Below are positions 28,061 to 36,753 of a stretch of 64,000 nucleotides of DNA, in pieces. The DNA is from Salsipaludibacter albus (GTDB lineage Bacteria; Actinomycetota; Nitriliruptoria; Nitriliruptorales; Nitriliruptoraceae): the NCBI RefSeq assembly GCF_019798055.1, contig NZ_JAHOPH010000002.1, forward strand, positions 62,001-126,000, written 5' to 3'. The translations under genes were made by a program, and so were the position numbers. The first letter of the stretch is position 1. Every line of letters starts with the position of its first letter. Under the pieces are notes generated by a model. It had not been told where the DNA came from. It did not search any database and worked only from the letters and a program-made list of their open reading frames with translations.

Positions 28061-28357
28061 GTGACCGTCACGCGACCCGACGGAGAGATCGCGTGCGTCG
28101 ACGTCACGGAGTGCCACACCTGGGTGCGAGACGGCCACGAGTTCGTGGTCACCGCCACCGCAGACCCGATCGCGGACTTCGCCGGCTTCGAGGGCGACTG
28201 CGACGTCGACAGCGACCGATGCACCACCACCTACGACCGCGGATCGGTCACGGCCAGGTTCCACACCCCGGTCGTGCCAATCGCCGTCCAGGTCGCCTCC
28301 GACGACCCGTGGATGCACTTCGCGGTCACCGAGGGCGGGTGGGGAGGTACCGGGTGA
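28061..28357 (+). pseudogene. Fragment of secreted InlB-B-repeat-like protein
   Basis: A 98-codon frame whose translation shows the pattern of the Cys-containing bacterial repeat found in many secreted actinobacterial proteins. It begins with VTVTRPDGEIACV, then CHTWVRDGHEFVVTATAD and FAGFEGDC, and ends with TYDRGSVTARF. There is no signal peptide. A candidate GTG at 28061 has no ribosome-binding site, and neighbouring frames carry related-looking sequence, so the front is probably lost or frameshifted. It is most likely cargo debris of the integrated element. Confidence 0.4.
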
Positions 28358-28703
28358 CCGGGGTGTCCGACGACCACCTCTCCCGGACGACCGCCCTCTG
28401 ATGCGCGGTGACCGGTGTGCCCGCACTCCGGCTCGACCTGCACTGTCCAGGACCCGTACCCCAGCCCACGCCACCGCGCACTCCAACATCACCGGGCACG
28501 GGAGGGGTGCTCGTCCTTCCATCGCGCCTGCCGCCTGTCGGCTCCCCTCGGCGACGCGTTCGGAACACAAGCGCGATGTTGGGGAAGGCGCGCGACGACG
28601 AAAGCAAAGGGGCCCCCGGCCCTGAAGGGCGCCGCCTCGCCGCACACGGATCCGGTGACACCACCGCCGAGCCGAAGGGAGTTGGTTGGTGGACCGTCCC
28701 CCG

Positions 28704-29270
28704 TCAACGATTCGTGCCCTGCCGCAGCCGCCGCGGCGTCCCGACGGCATGCATGGCGGTCGGGAACGGTACGGCCCGGACCCGGCGCAGGCGCTCGACG
28801 GTGAGGAAGCCGTCGGGGGCCTCGCGTTCCAGGTCGACGGCGATGTGTGGCAGCACACGATCGTCCACCACCACGTCGAGGACGGTGACGTCCCCACGCA
28901 CCCCGATCGCCGGCGTGGTCGTGACGGGCCAGCCCAGGTCGTGCAGCCGGTGCCGAGCGTCCGTGGCATCGCCGTCGAGCACGAGCCGCACCCGGCTCTG
29001 GCCACCGGCGAGACGTTCGTCCGCCACGATGCCGAACAGCGTGCCGATCCCGACCCCGACGGCGTAGGCACCCACCCGCAGTGGGTCGTCCAGTGCCTGC
29101 AGCACGGTTCCGAAGACGAGTACGAACAGCAGCGCCTCGACCCCCGCCACGGTCGCGGCAGCGATTCGCTTGCCGGCCGAGGCCAGGGCGACCCGGAAGG
29201 TCCACAGGCCCACGTTGCCGGTGGCCAGGGTGGCCACGCCCAACACGTCCAGTCCGTCCAGCAAGGTCAT
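28704..29270 (-). CDS. DUF5698/UPF0316-like membrane protein
   Basis: A 188-residue protein. Three hydrophobic segments lie within the first 110 residues. They include the family-like TFRVALASAGKRIAAATVA and LFVLVFGTVLQALDDPLRV, then YAVGVGIGTLFGIVADERL. A soluble C-terminal alpha/beta domain follows that resembles DUF2179. The function of this family is not settled. It is transcribed away from the degenerate region and lies head-to-tail with the large LuxR gene upstream. Confidence 0.8.
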   Translation of the reverse strand: MTLLDGLDVLGVATLATGNVGLWTFRVALASAGKRIAAATVAGVEALLFVLVFGTVLQALDDPLRVGAYAVGVGIGTLFGIVADERLAGGQSRVRLVLDGDATDARHRLHDLGWPVTTTPAIGVRGDVTVLDVVVDDRVLPHIAVDLEREAPDGFLTVERLRRVRAVPFPTAMHAVGTPRRLRQGTNR

Positions 29271-29387
29271 CTCGCTGCCTCCGTGGGGGATCTCGTCGGC
29301 CCATCGTGGTGGCCCGCCGCCGAAACTCCATGGGTGGCACGTGCCCAGGTCGCCCCGAGGGCCTGCCCACGTTGGTCCCGTCGATGG

Positions 29388-31997
29388 TCAGCGCCACCCC
29401 GGATCGAGCAGGCCGGCCTGCTCGACGGCCTCGTGGCGTGAGGCGACGTCGAGTTTCTGCAGGATGGCCGCGACATGGTGGTCGACGGTGCGCACCGACA
29501 GCACGAGGCGGTCCGCGATCTCGTTGTTGGTCAGTCCCTCGGCCAGCAGGTCGAGTACCTCGGCCTGGCGCGGGGTCAGGCCGGACGGGTGCTCACGCGT
29601 GGCCCGGCGCGGCCCCCGGGGGATCCCCCGGATGCCGTGTTCCCGGAGTCGTCGTCGCGCCGCGGCGGCCACGGCCTCGGCGCCGAGGTCGTCCAGCACG
29701 CGCACGGCCTCCTGCATCGGCGCCGCCTCTCCGCTGGCGAGCAGCTCGAGGGCGCGCTCGTACGGGCGCGCGTCCTCCTCCCACGCCTGGGCGGCCTGCT
29801 GCCAGTCGCCGCGGAGTCCGGCAGCCCACGGCTCGGCGACGTCGGGCGGAATCGACACCTCGACCCCGGCCATCCTGGCGTAGCGCAGGGCCTCTGCTCG
29901 CAGGCGTGGCCGGAGGCGTCCCAAGGGCAGGGCGTCGAGCCGGGCGGCGGCCGCCTCGGCATCCCCGTCGATCCAGGACTGCTCCACGCGGATGACGCCG
30001 ATCAGTCCGAGGTACGGGGCCGCGCCGGAGCGGCGCGCCAAACCCCAGGCGGTGCACAGCAGTTCGTCGGCGTCGGGGTCACCACGCCGGACGGCGAGGC
30101 GGGCGAGGGTCTCCAGCGCGATGAGGTCGATCAGGCCGTGCTGGTCCGTGGTCGCTCGCAGGTCCCGCAACTCGCGCTCGGCATCGTCCCAGTCACCGAG
30201 CAGGAACCGCACGGTCGCCTTTCGCGCGCGGATGTCGAAGGCATGTGAGGCGAAGTCGTGGTCCTCGAGGAAGTCCAGCGCTTCATCCAGGACGGGGAGT
30301 GCGTGCTCCGTGGGCTCCCGGCTCAGCATCAGTTCGAACGACAGGTTGACCCACGCCCGTGCCGCCAGTTCGAGGTGGCCACCCTCGAGGGCCAGGCGGA
30401 TCGCCTCGTGGAAGTCCCGGATGTCGGGCTGCCCCCCCGCGGCACACTGCGAGATGGCTCGGTAGTTGAGTGCCAGCGAGCGCAGGTCCGGTCGCGCCAT
30501 GCCCTCCGTGGCCACCACGGCCTCCTCGGCAAGCTGGCGCGCCAGTTCCGGTGGGTCCTCGATCAGCGCATACGTCTCGGCCCGCGCCACGAGTCCCTCG
30601 ATGCGCTGTTCGTCCGTGCCGTGCTGCTCCAGCAGGCCGACGGCCTCCTCGGCGCTGTCGATGGAGGCGGTCGGGTCGTTGGCCATGAAGTGCATCCGGC
30701 CGCGTGTGGTCAGGGCGTGGGCCAGGGCAACGGGCTGGTCGAGGTCCCTCCGCAGGGTCACGGCCCGTGCAGCCGCATCGACGGCCTCGTCGAAACGATG
30801 CAGCGTGTAGAGGGTCCAGGCATGCTGCTCGAGCAGGTCGGCCAGGTCCGCAGCCTCCAGTTGGTCACCCCGGGCGAGCACGTTGGCCTGGTGGGCGACC
30901 GCCTCGCGGTGCGCGCCCAGTCGGAACGCCTCCCGGGCCGCTCGCGGACCCAGGGCGACCACGACGTCTCCGCGACCCGCCTCGACGGCGTGGTGCAGGA
31001 CCGCTGCATCGTCGTCGGTGTCGAGCACCTGTGCCAGCACCGCCTGGTGGTGGGCGATGCGGGTCGACGCGGGCAGGGCGCCGAGCACTGCCAGGCGTGT
31101 CAGCTCGTGGCGGAACCGCACGTCGTGCTCGTCGACGGCGAGGATCCCGCGGGCCTCGGCGACGGCCAGGTCGTCCGACGCGATGCCGAGTCGCCCGACC
31201 AGGTCGTGGTCGGCGCCGGCCGGGATCACCGCGAGCAGTTCGACGACCTCCCGTGCCGGTCCGGGCAGGGACTGGACCCGTGCGAGGACGAAGTCGGCGA
31301 CGTTGGTCGGGAGGTCCTCGGTGCCGTGGCGGACCACCTCGCCCACGAAGTAGGGGTTGCCGCGGGTCAGGCGGACCACCTCCTCGGCCTCACGGTCGTC
31401 GGCTCCGGTGAGTTCGCGTACGGCCCACGGCGAGAGGGGCTGCAGGGCCAGACGATGGGTCGTCGCCGGCAGCGCCGCCAGGACACCGTGCAGTGGGTGG
31501 TCGGTGTCCAGGTCGACGTCGCGGTAGGTCATGGCGAGCACGGCGGGGAGCGGCGCGATGCGGCGGCCGACGTAGCGCAGGACGTCCAACGTGGCGTCGT
31601 CGGCCCAGTGCACGTCCTCGACGACCAGCACCGTCGGGTACAGGGGGTTCTCCAACTCGGCCAGGACGGCATCGAGGATCGTGCCCGTGTTCGTCCCGGC
31701 GACGGCCTCGGCCAGGGGCCCGCCGGTCCGCCGGGCGATGTCGCGCAGGGGGCCCAGCGTCCGCTTCGTCAGGAAGTCGTCGCACCACCCCGTGAGCAGT
31801 CGCGTGTCGGGGCCCAGGTCGCGACACCACGCCGCGACCAGGCTGGACTTGCCGATGCCCGCCTCGCCGGAGATGGCCACGACCGCGCCGCGTCCCGTCG
31901 CCGCGTCCCGGACCAGCGACCTGAGCACCTCCAGCTCGTGGTCGCGTTCCACCAGTTCGATGCTCGCCGGCATCGGGACCTGCATCGGATCGGACAC
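29388..31997 (-). CDS. Large ATP-dependent LuxR-family regulator
   Basis: An 869-residue regulator of the AAA/TPR/LuxR type. Walker A GEAGIGKS is near 44-51, VLVVEDVHWADD gives Walker B and the sensor region (about 130), and a long helical TPR-like middle runs from about 330 to 790. The C-terminal LuxR helix-turn-helix is at 805-869 (LTPRQAEVLDLLAEG, VRTVDHHVAAILQKL). The GTG at 31997 is favoured by GGGGAGG 9 bases upstream; ATGs at 31985 and 31973 lack such sites. The ligand and target genes cannot be deduced. Confidence 0.85.
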   Translation of the reverse strand: MSDPMQVPMPASIELVERDHELEVLRSLVRDAATGRGAVVAISGEAGIGKSSLVAAWCRDLGPDTRLLTGWCDDFLTKRTLGPLRDIARRTGGPLAEAVAGTNTGTILDAVLAELENPLYPTVLVVEDVHWADDATLDVLRYVGRRIAPLPAVLAMTYRDVDLDTDHPLHGVLAALPATTHRLALQPLSPWAVRELTGADDREAEEVVRLTRGNPYFVGEVVRHGTEDLPTNVADFVLARVQSLPGPAREVVELLAVIPAGADHDLVGRLGIASDDLAVAEARGILAVDEHDVRFRHELTRLAVLGALPASTRIAHHQAVLAQVLDTDDDAAVLHHAVEAGRGDVVVALGPRAAREAFRLGAHREAVAHQANVLARGDQLEAADLADLLEQHAWTLYTLHRFDEAVDAAARAVTLRRDLDQPVALAHALTTRGRMHFMANDPTASIDSAEEAVGLLEQHGTDEQRIEGLVARAETYALIEDPPELARQLAEEAVVATEGMARPDLRSLALNYRAISQCAAGGQPDIRDFHEAIRLALEGGHLELAARAWVNLSFELMLSREPTEHALPVLDEALDFLEDHDFASHAFDIRARKATVRFLLGDWDDAERELRDLRATTDQHGLIDLIALETLARLAVRRGDPDADELLCTAWGLARRSGAAPYLGLIGVIRVEQSWIDGDAEAAAARLDALPLGRLRPRLRAEALRYARMAGVEVSIPPDVAEPWAAGLRGDWQQAAQAWEEDARPYERALELLASGEAAPMQEAVRVLDDLGAEAVAAAARRRLREHGIRGIPRGPRRATREHPSGLTPRQAEVLDLLAEGLTNNEIADRLVLSVRTVDHHVAAILQKLDVASRHEAVEQAGLLDPGWR

Positions 31998-32078
31998 CGT
32001 CCCCGGCCTCCCCCGCGCGCCCACACCGGCGCGCCCTGACCCAACCTAGTTCACGCTCCGTGTCCGGCGCGCAGCGGG

Positions 32079-32918
32079 TCAGGTCCGGACGTGGTCGCGC
32101 CAGGAGTGGGCGGGCTCGTAGCCCAGCTCGGCGCGGGCCCGGTCGATGGCGAGCAGGGTGGTGTGGCCGGACACGTCGCCGCGGACCTCGACGTCGGGGT
32201 AGACCTGTGCCAGCAGGTCGGCACTGGGCGTCGTCATGCAGGTGTCGGCCGCGGCGACGAGGTAGCTCGGCGTGCCGTCGACGTCGGCGGTCAGTGCGAG
32301 CCGGGCGGCCTGGGCGACGTCGCGCGCGTCGACGTAGCCCCACAGGTTCCAGCGGCGGATCTCGGGGTCGTCCCAGAAGGTCGGGAAGTGGGCGTAGTCG
32401 TCGGGCCGCATGATGTTGGAGATGCGCAGGGCGACGATGGCGGTGCCCGACCAGCGGTGGAACTGGGTCGCGATGGCCTCGCCGGCGAGCTTCGACAGGG
32501 CGTAGTGCGATTCGGGCAGGAGCGGATGGTCCTCGTCGATCGGGGCGTAGCGGGGAGGTTCGTCATCGAAGGGCAGCCCGATCAGGGTCTCCGACGACGC
32601 CCACACGATCCGCTGCAGGCCCAGCCTCGTGGCGGCGCTGAACACGTTGTAGGTCGACAGGAGGTTGTTGGTGAAGGTCTCGGCGTCGGTGCGGATGCCA
32701 GGTGCCGGGATGGCCGCGAGGTGCACGACCGCGTCCGCGCCGTGGAGTGCCTCGATCGTCTGGCCCAGGTCGGCCAGGTCCACTGCCAGCGTGGGCTCGT
32801 CGGGGTTCAGGGAGGCGACCAGGTCCACCGAGAGGACTTCGTGTCCGGCCGCCGTGAGGTCGGCCACCACCGCCTCGCCGGCCTTGCCACTGCCACCCGT
32901 CACGACGACACGGTCCAT
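32079..32918 (-). CDS. NAD-dependent epimerase/dehydratase (extended SDR)
   Basis: A 279-residue extended short-chain dehydrogenase. The Rossmann motif is VVVTGGSGKAGEAV (TGGxGxxG) near 4-17, with Asp at the end of strand 2 (VDLV) and HLAAIPAP. The catalytic pair is Y-A-L-S-K in ESHYALSKLAGE near 145-156, with Ser in WASSE. The substrate is probably a nucleotide sugar or a related polyol. The ATG at 32918 has GGAGGAACGCC upstream. A small segment of a related gene survives at 39736-39789. Confidence 0.88.
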   Translation of the reverse strand: MDRVVVTGGSGKAGEAVVADLTAAGHEVLSVDLVASLNPDEPTLAVDLADLGQTIEALHGADAVVHLAAIPAPGIRTDAETFTNNLLSTYNVFSAATRLGLQRIVWASSETLIGLPFDDEPPRYAPIDEDHPLLPESHYALSKLAGEAIATQFHRWSGTAIVALRISNIMRPDDYAHFPTFWDDPEIRRWNLWGYVDARDVAQAARLALTADVDGTPSYLVAAADTCMTTPSADLLAQVYPDVEVRGDVSGHTTLLAIDRARAELGYEPAHSWRDHVRT

Positions 32919-33201
32919 GGGCGTTCCTCCGAGGTCGGGTCGGCATCGACGGTAGGCGACGACGCCCCGCGTCAGGGTGCGGGTGCTCGCGAGCATGGCG
33001 GACCGAGCGCCCCAGGTGGCCATGCTCGATCGCCGGGAGGCGGCAGGGCATCTGGGACAGGTGTGCAACAACGGGGCGGCGATCGGTCGTAGGGTCCGTC
33101 TCGCCCGTCGTTGCCACCTGCCCGCAACCCCATGGCCGTCCTCCCGGGATCGCCCGCCGGGGGCGACCGACCGCCCGGACGGCTGACCACGGGGACCACT
33201 C

Positions 33202-33654
33202 ATGCGCGACATCATCGATGACCGGCTGGTCGGCGCGCTCCACCTGCGGGCACTGACGCGCCGCGGGTTCGCGCACGACGCCGCGAGGGAGCACACGGCG
33301 TTCCAGGCCGGCACGTTGCGCGCGCTGATGGAGGGCCACCTGGGCGGGGACGCCACCATCGGCGAGCTGCTGGAGCACGGCGACCTCGGCATCGGCACGG
33401 TGCAGCACGTCGGAGGTGAGCTGGTCATCGTCGACGGCGAGGCGTTCCTGGTGGATGGCGATGGCGTGGTCACCCGCGTCCCGTCGGAGACGCCGACGCC
33501 GTTCGCCGTCGTGTGCCGGTTCCCGCCGATCGCAGACGTCGAGGTCGACGGCGATCTGGACCTCCAGGGGTTCCGCCAGACGGGTGGTGCGCGGTCGGCG
33601 CCGTCCGGCGGTCACACGACCCAGGAGGTGGGGACACGCGGATCGGGGCGGTAG
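33202..33654 (+). pseudogene. Truncated alpha-acetolactate decarboxylase
   Basis: A 150-codon frame whose residues 25-110 match the N-terminal half of AlsD/BudA: FQAGTLRALMEGHLGGDATI, GELLEHGDLGIGTV, GELVIVDGEAFLVDGDG and TPFAVVCRF. The enzyme usually has about 240 residues, and its second half supplies the His zinc ligands. That half is missing: after residue 125 the sequence is Gly/Ser-rich and stops. It overlaps the 3' end of the convergent regulator gene by 43 bp. A stable but inactive protein may be made; acetoin formation through it is unlikely. TAGGGT at 33090-33095 could be its -10. Confidence 0.7.
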
Positions 33655-35735
33655 GCGCAGTACGTGCCGGTCTCGATGGTCTGTTCGAGATGGTCCCCGA
33701 GCGCGGGGTGGTGCTCGCTGATGCGATCGATGGAGTAGCGCAGCGTCCGGGTGACACTCGACCTGGCCCGCTCGGACGTCGACTTGGCGCGACGGCTCCG
33801 GCCGCCGATGCCCGTGGCGCGGGCGAGTTCGCGCACCAGGTACTCCCGGTCCGCCCGTGCCAGCGCGCGCCGCTCGGGGTCGTTCATCGCCTCCGCCTCC
33901 TCGATGTCCCGGTCGATCTCGGCGAGTCGCCGGCGGTAGGCGGCTCGCGCCTGGTCGTCCAGCACCGGACCGGCGTCGCCGCCGCGGGTGACGGCGTCGA
34001 CGTCGTCCGTGGTGACCTCGGCCGTGTCGCCGCCCTCCTCGGCCGTGACCAGGTCCAGGACGTGGAACTCGCGGCCGGGCTCCGCCAGCAGGTGCGCGAG
34101 GTAGCGCATGCCCTTGAGGTCACGGACCAGCACGGTGTCGTCGTCGAACGTGATCGTGCGGACGTCGCCGTCGCACCGGAAGACCGGCCCGTCGACGTCC
34201 CGGTGCGGCTCGTGCGCCGTGGCCCGGTCCGACGAGCGGGCCGAGGCCGACTCGTCCAGTCGTCGCTCGACGCGGTCGAGCCACAGGCCGCTGCCGACTC
34301 GCGCGAACTCGCTGCGGGCGCAGCGCCACTCGAGCCGAGCGCAGGGGCCGTTGCCAGCGCGGTCGTGGGCGTCACCGAGCACGGTCCGGGCCACGGCTGC
34401 CTCGTACGGTGCGCCGACCTCGCCCCAGGTCGCCACGGCGTGCTTGAGGTCACGCACGGCCACGTCGGGGTCGCCGTCCAGAAGCGCGACTCGCCCGGCG
34501 GCCAGCCGGGCCGAGGCCTGCAGGGCCGGGCTGGTGAACACGTCGGCGATGCGATCCAGTTCCACGGCCGCCGTCCGAGCCGTGGCCAGGTCGTCGGCCG
34601 TGGCGGCGATCTCGACCTGCGCGGCGAGCAGCGGTGCTCGGCCCAGCTGTCCGAACGGGGGCTGTTCCTTGAACGGCAGGTTCGCGGGCTGGTCGAGCGC
34701 GTTGGCGACCATGGCGGTCGCTGTCGCGGTGTCCCCGCGGGCCAGGCAGACCAGGGCCAGGCCGGGTTGGGGGTCCCAGGCCTTCGCGTGGGCGGCTTCG
34801 AACGCCTGCTGCGCACCGTCGAGGTCACCACGTCGCATGCGGATGGTGCCGAGTTCCGTCAGGGGCCACCCGAACTCGCGTCGCATCCAGGGTCGAAGCT
34901 CCTCGCACGCCAGGGTCGCCTCGCGCTCGGCCACGTCGCACGACCCGCGCAGCCGCAGCAGCTCGGCACGGTGCACGCGGCAGCGTCCGTTGATCCCCCC
35001 GAAGGCCGCGTCCCGGCCCCACCGCTCCATGGCGGCGGTCCACTGCTCGGCTCGGTCGTGCAGGGCCAGGCCCCGGACCGCACAGATGAGCTCGCACCAC
35101 ACCATGCCGGTCGTCAGCGAGTCGAACCTTCCCGTCAGCAGCATCGCCGCCACGTCGTCCAGGTCTGCGAGCCCATCCTCCACCTCGCCGTCGAGGATCG
35201 ACAGGCGCGCTCCGGCGACCCGGCCGAGCGCCACGGCGGGTGCGACGTCGTGGGCCGTCCCCAGCTCGACGGCCCGGGTCGCCCACTCGCCGGCCGCGAC
35301 GCGGTCCCCGCACAGGAACCGCTCGTAGGTCCGGACCATCGCGACGAGCGCGTGCACCGATCCCTCGCCATCCCGGGCGGCGTCGGGCTGGTCCTGGACG
35401 TCGGCCAGGAGCCGGTCGGCGCGTGTGAGCCATGCCCGGACCGGGGCCATCAGGCCGGTGTCCATCATCAGGTACATCGCGACGGTGCCGGCCGCCCGGG
35501 CGGCATCGACCGCCTCACCGCGGTCACGATGCAGCGCGTGGAGGTCCTCGAAGGCGCCGATCGCACCCTCCAGGTCCCCCGCCCCGTAGCGCGCCACGCC
35601 CTGCAGCCGCAGGACCTCCGGACGATCCGTGACGTCGACGCTCGCGTGGGCCAGGTGGTCCAGGGCGGTCTGCCAGTCACCACGATCGACCGCCCCTCGC
35701 CCGAGCGCGAGGGCGGATTCCGACGAGTCACCCAT
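33612..35735 (-). CDS. TPR-rich regulator with C-terminal winged-helix-like domain
   Basis: A 707-residue protein. Residues 5-480 are helical TPR-like repeats (for example RGDWQTALDHLAHASVDV). There is no P-loop. The C-terminal 190 residues have the pattern seen behind TPR regions in many actinobacterial regulators and cyclases: VRTITFDDDTVLVRDLKGMR, YLAHLLAEPGREFHVLDL, DRDIEEAEAMNDPERR and SVTRTLRYSIDRI, ending in GTYCAYRPDPRVPTSW. The ATG at 35735 has GGGAG 7 bases upstream. It diverges from the cupin gene across a perfect palindrome and may regulate it. Confidence 0.78.
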   Translation of the reverse strand: MGDSSESALALGRGAVDRGDWQTALDHLAHASVDVTDRPEVLRLQGVARYGAGDLEGAIGAFEDLHALHRDRGEAVDAARAAGTVAMYLMMDTGLMAPVRAWLTRADRLLADVQDQPDAARDGEGSVHALVAMVRTYERFLCGDRVAAGEWATRAVELGTAHDVAPAVALGRVAGARLSILDGEVEDGLADLDDVAAMLLTGRFDSLTTGMVWCELICAVRGLALHDRAEQWTAAMERWGRDAAFGGINGRCRVHRAELLRLRGSCDVAEREATLACEELRPWMRREFGWPLTELGTIRMRRGDLDGAQQAFEAAHAKAWDPQPGLALVCLARGDTATATAMVANALDQPANLPFKEQPPFGQLGRAPLLAAQVEIAATADDLATARTAAVELDRIADVFTSPALQASARLAAGRVALLDGDPDVAVRDLKHAVATWGEVGAPYEAAVARTVLGDAHDRAGNGPCARLEWRCARSEFARVGSGLWLDRVERRLDESASARSSDRATAHEPHRDVDGPVFRCDGDVRTITFDDDTVLVRDLKGMRYLAHLLAEPGREFHVLDLVTAEEGGDTAEVTTDDVDAVTRGGDAGPVLDDQARAAYRRRLAEIDRDIEEAEAMNDPERRALARADREYLVRELARATGIGGRSRRAKSTSERARSSVTRTLRYSIDRISEHHPALGDHLEQTIETGTYCAYRPDPRVPTSWVV

Positions 35736-35755
35736 GCGATTGCTCCCGTGCCCCC

Positions 35756-35761
35756 ACCGTA
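35756..35761 (-). promoter_or_regulatory. -10-like box of the TPR regulator gene
   Basis: TACGGT on the minus strand, within CCCTACGGT, 20 bp before the start codon. The region-4 dyad is absent at the expected distance. Confidence 0.3.
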
Positions 35762-35798
35762 GGGACCGAACACCAACCGGCACGTCGATCCTCACGGT

Positions 35799-35817
35799 CG
35801 TGACACGGTCTGTCACG
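35799..35817. promoter_or_regulatory. Perfect palindromic operator candidate
   Basis: CGTGACA (35799-35805), a CGGTC spacer and TGTCACG (35811-35817): 7-bp arms without mismatch. It lies between the divergent TPR-regulator and cupin genes, 59 bp before the cupin start codon. Confidence 0.5.
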
Positions 35818-35875
35818 CCTGAAGGATGAGCGCACGCAGGCCCGCGTCGCGCCGACCCGACCACAGGAGACAACG

Positions 35876-36238
35876 ATGAGTACCCATCTCAACGACCTGC
35901 CCGTCGAACTCGACCAGGGCGAACTGGTGACGCGCTACGCCGAGTGGGGCGACATGGCGGTTCGCTACGCCCAGTTGCCGGCGGGCACGGACATGGGCCC
36001 CGTCCTGGAGGGCCTGCCCGGCGACCGGTGCCCCAGCGACCACTGGGGGATCGTGCTCGAGGGCTCGATCACGCTGGTGCACGCTGACGGCACGGAGGAG
36101 GTGACCGGTGAGGGCGAGGTCTACCACTGGCCCGCCGGCCACACGGCTGTGACCGACGAACCCGTCGCCTTCCTCGAGATCGGGCCGAAGGCGCCCATGC
36201 GACAGTTCAGCAACCATGCCAAGGCGAAGCTGGGCTGA
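35876..36238 (+). CDS. Small cupin-fold protein
   Basis: A 120-residue single-domain protein with the jelly-roll pattern of cupins: DHWGIVLEGSITLVHADG, then GEVYHWPAGHTAVTDEPVAF. His residues in DHWG, VYHW and AGHT could bind a metal. The ATG at 35876 has AGGAGA upstream. It stands alone between a palindromic operator and a strong hairpin, so it forms its own transcription unit. The enzymatic or sensing role is unknown. Confidence 0.8.
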   Translation: MSTHLNDLPVELDQGELVTRYAEWGDMAVRYAQLPAGTDMGPVLEGLPGDRCPSDHWGIVLEGSITLVHADGTEEVTGEGEVYHWPAGHTAVTDEPVAFLEIGPKAPMRQFSNHAKAKLG

Positions 36239-36251
36239 ACCTTCGGACGCG

Positions 36252-36282
36252 ATCGACCCGGGCCACGTGGGCCCGGGTCGAT
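36252..36282. terminator. Bidirectional terminator hairpin
   Basis: A perfect 13-bp stem: ATCGACCCGGGCC (36252-36264), loop ACGTG, and its complement (36270-36282). It lies between the convergent cupin and DUF4242 genes. There is no T tract. Confidence 0.75.
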
Positions 36283-36317
36283 GCCTGTCAACTGGGGGTG
36301 TCCCCAATGGTCCAGGC

Positions 36318-36611
36318 TCAGGACGTGAGCGTGGCCGGGTCGGGCCGGTGGACGTCGATGGTGCTGATCCGGTCGATGGTGGTGACCGGGAGGTCGGCGG
36401 CGCGGGCATGGGCATGGATGGCGTCGGTGCCGGTCGCCTCGTACAGGCAGATGGTGCCCACCGTGCCGTCCTCGTCGTCGAGGACGTAGCTGCGGATCTT
36501 GCGAACCTCGTCGCTGCGACGGTCGAGTTCGGCCTGTGACCGGCGGTCGACCTCCGCGAGTTCGGTCGGGTCGCACAGGCGCCGGCGGTGGATGGCGAAC
36601 AGGTCCATCAT
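36318..36611 (-). CDS. DUF4242-like small protein
   Basis: A 97-residue protein of the DUF4242 type: MDLFAIHRRRLCDPTELAEV, then RSDEVRKIRSYVLDDEDGTV and ICLYEATGTDAIHAHARAAD. The family is a small alpha/beta (dimeric ferredoxin-like) fold; the role is unresolved and nickel binding has been suggested for some members. Two adjacent ATGs (36611 and 36608) follow AGAGG. It is convergent with the cupin gene and divergent from the BTAD regulator gene. Confidence 0.78.
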   Translation of the reverse strand: MMDLFAIHRRRLCDPTELAEVDRRSQAELDRRSDEVRKIRSYVLDDEDGTVGTICLYEATGTDAIHAHARAADLPVTTIDRISTIDVHRPDPATLTS

Positions 36612-36753
36612 GGATCCTCTTGGGTCGTGGTCAGTGCGGACGAGCACCACGGTGGGGGCCGGTGATCACGTCCGCGTCACGGCGGGATCCCGGACTGCGT
36701 GGCGGGCCGGCCGGCGGTGCGTCCGTAGTCTGGACTCCGGGGAGGTGTCGCGG

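Larger units (their letters stand above)
27232..28703. other. Gene-poor region: decayed integrated element
   Basis: About 1.5 kb between tRNA-Ile and the DUF5698 gene without an intact recognisable gene. It contains a terminator-like hairpin, tandem 9-mers, the 3' end of an integrase gene and a fragment of a secreted-repeat protein, listed separately. A Gly-rich minus-strand frame (27702-27935) with one hydrophobic stretch is seen but has no convincing start. From 28358 to 28703 I see nothing coding. Confidence 0.6.

Noticed and set aside
33049-33095. CATCTGGGACAGGTGT before the truncated decarboxylase as another region-4 site
   Set aside because: The half-site pattern is similar, but the distance to TAGGGT is 25 bp instead of 22 and the second arm is poor.
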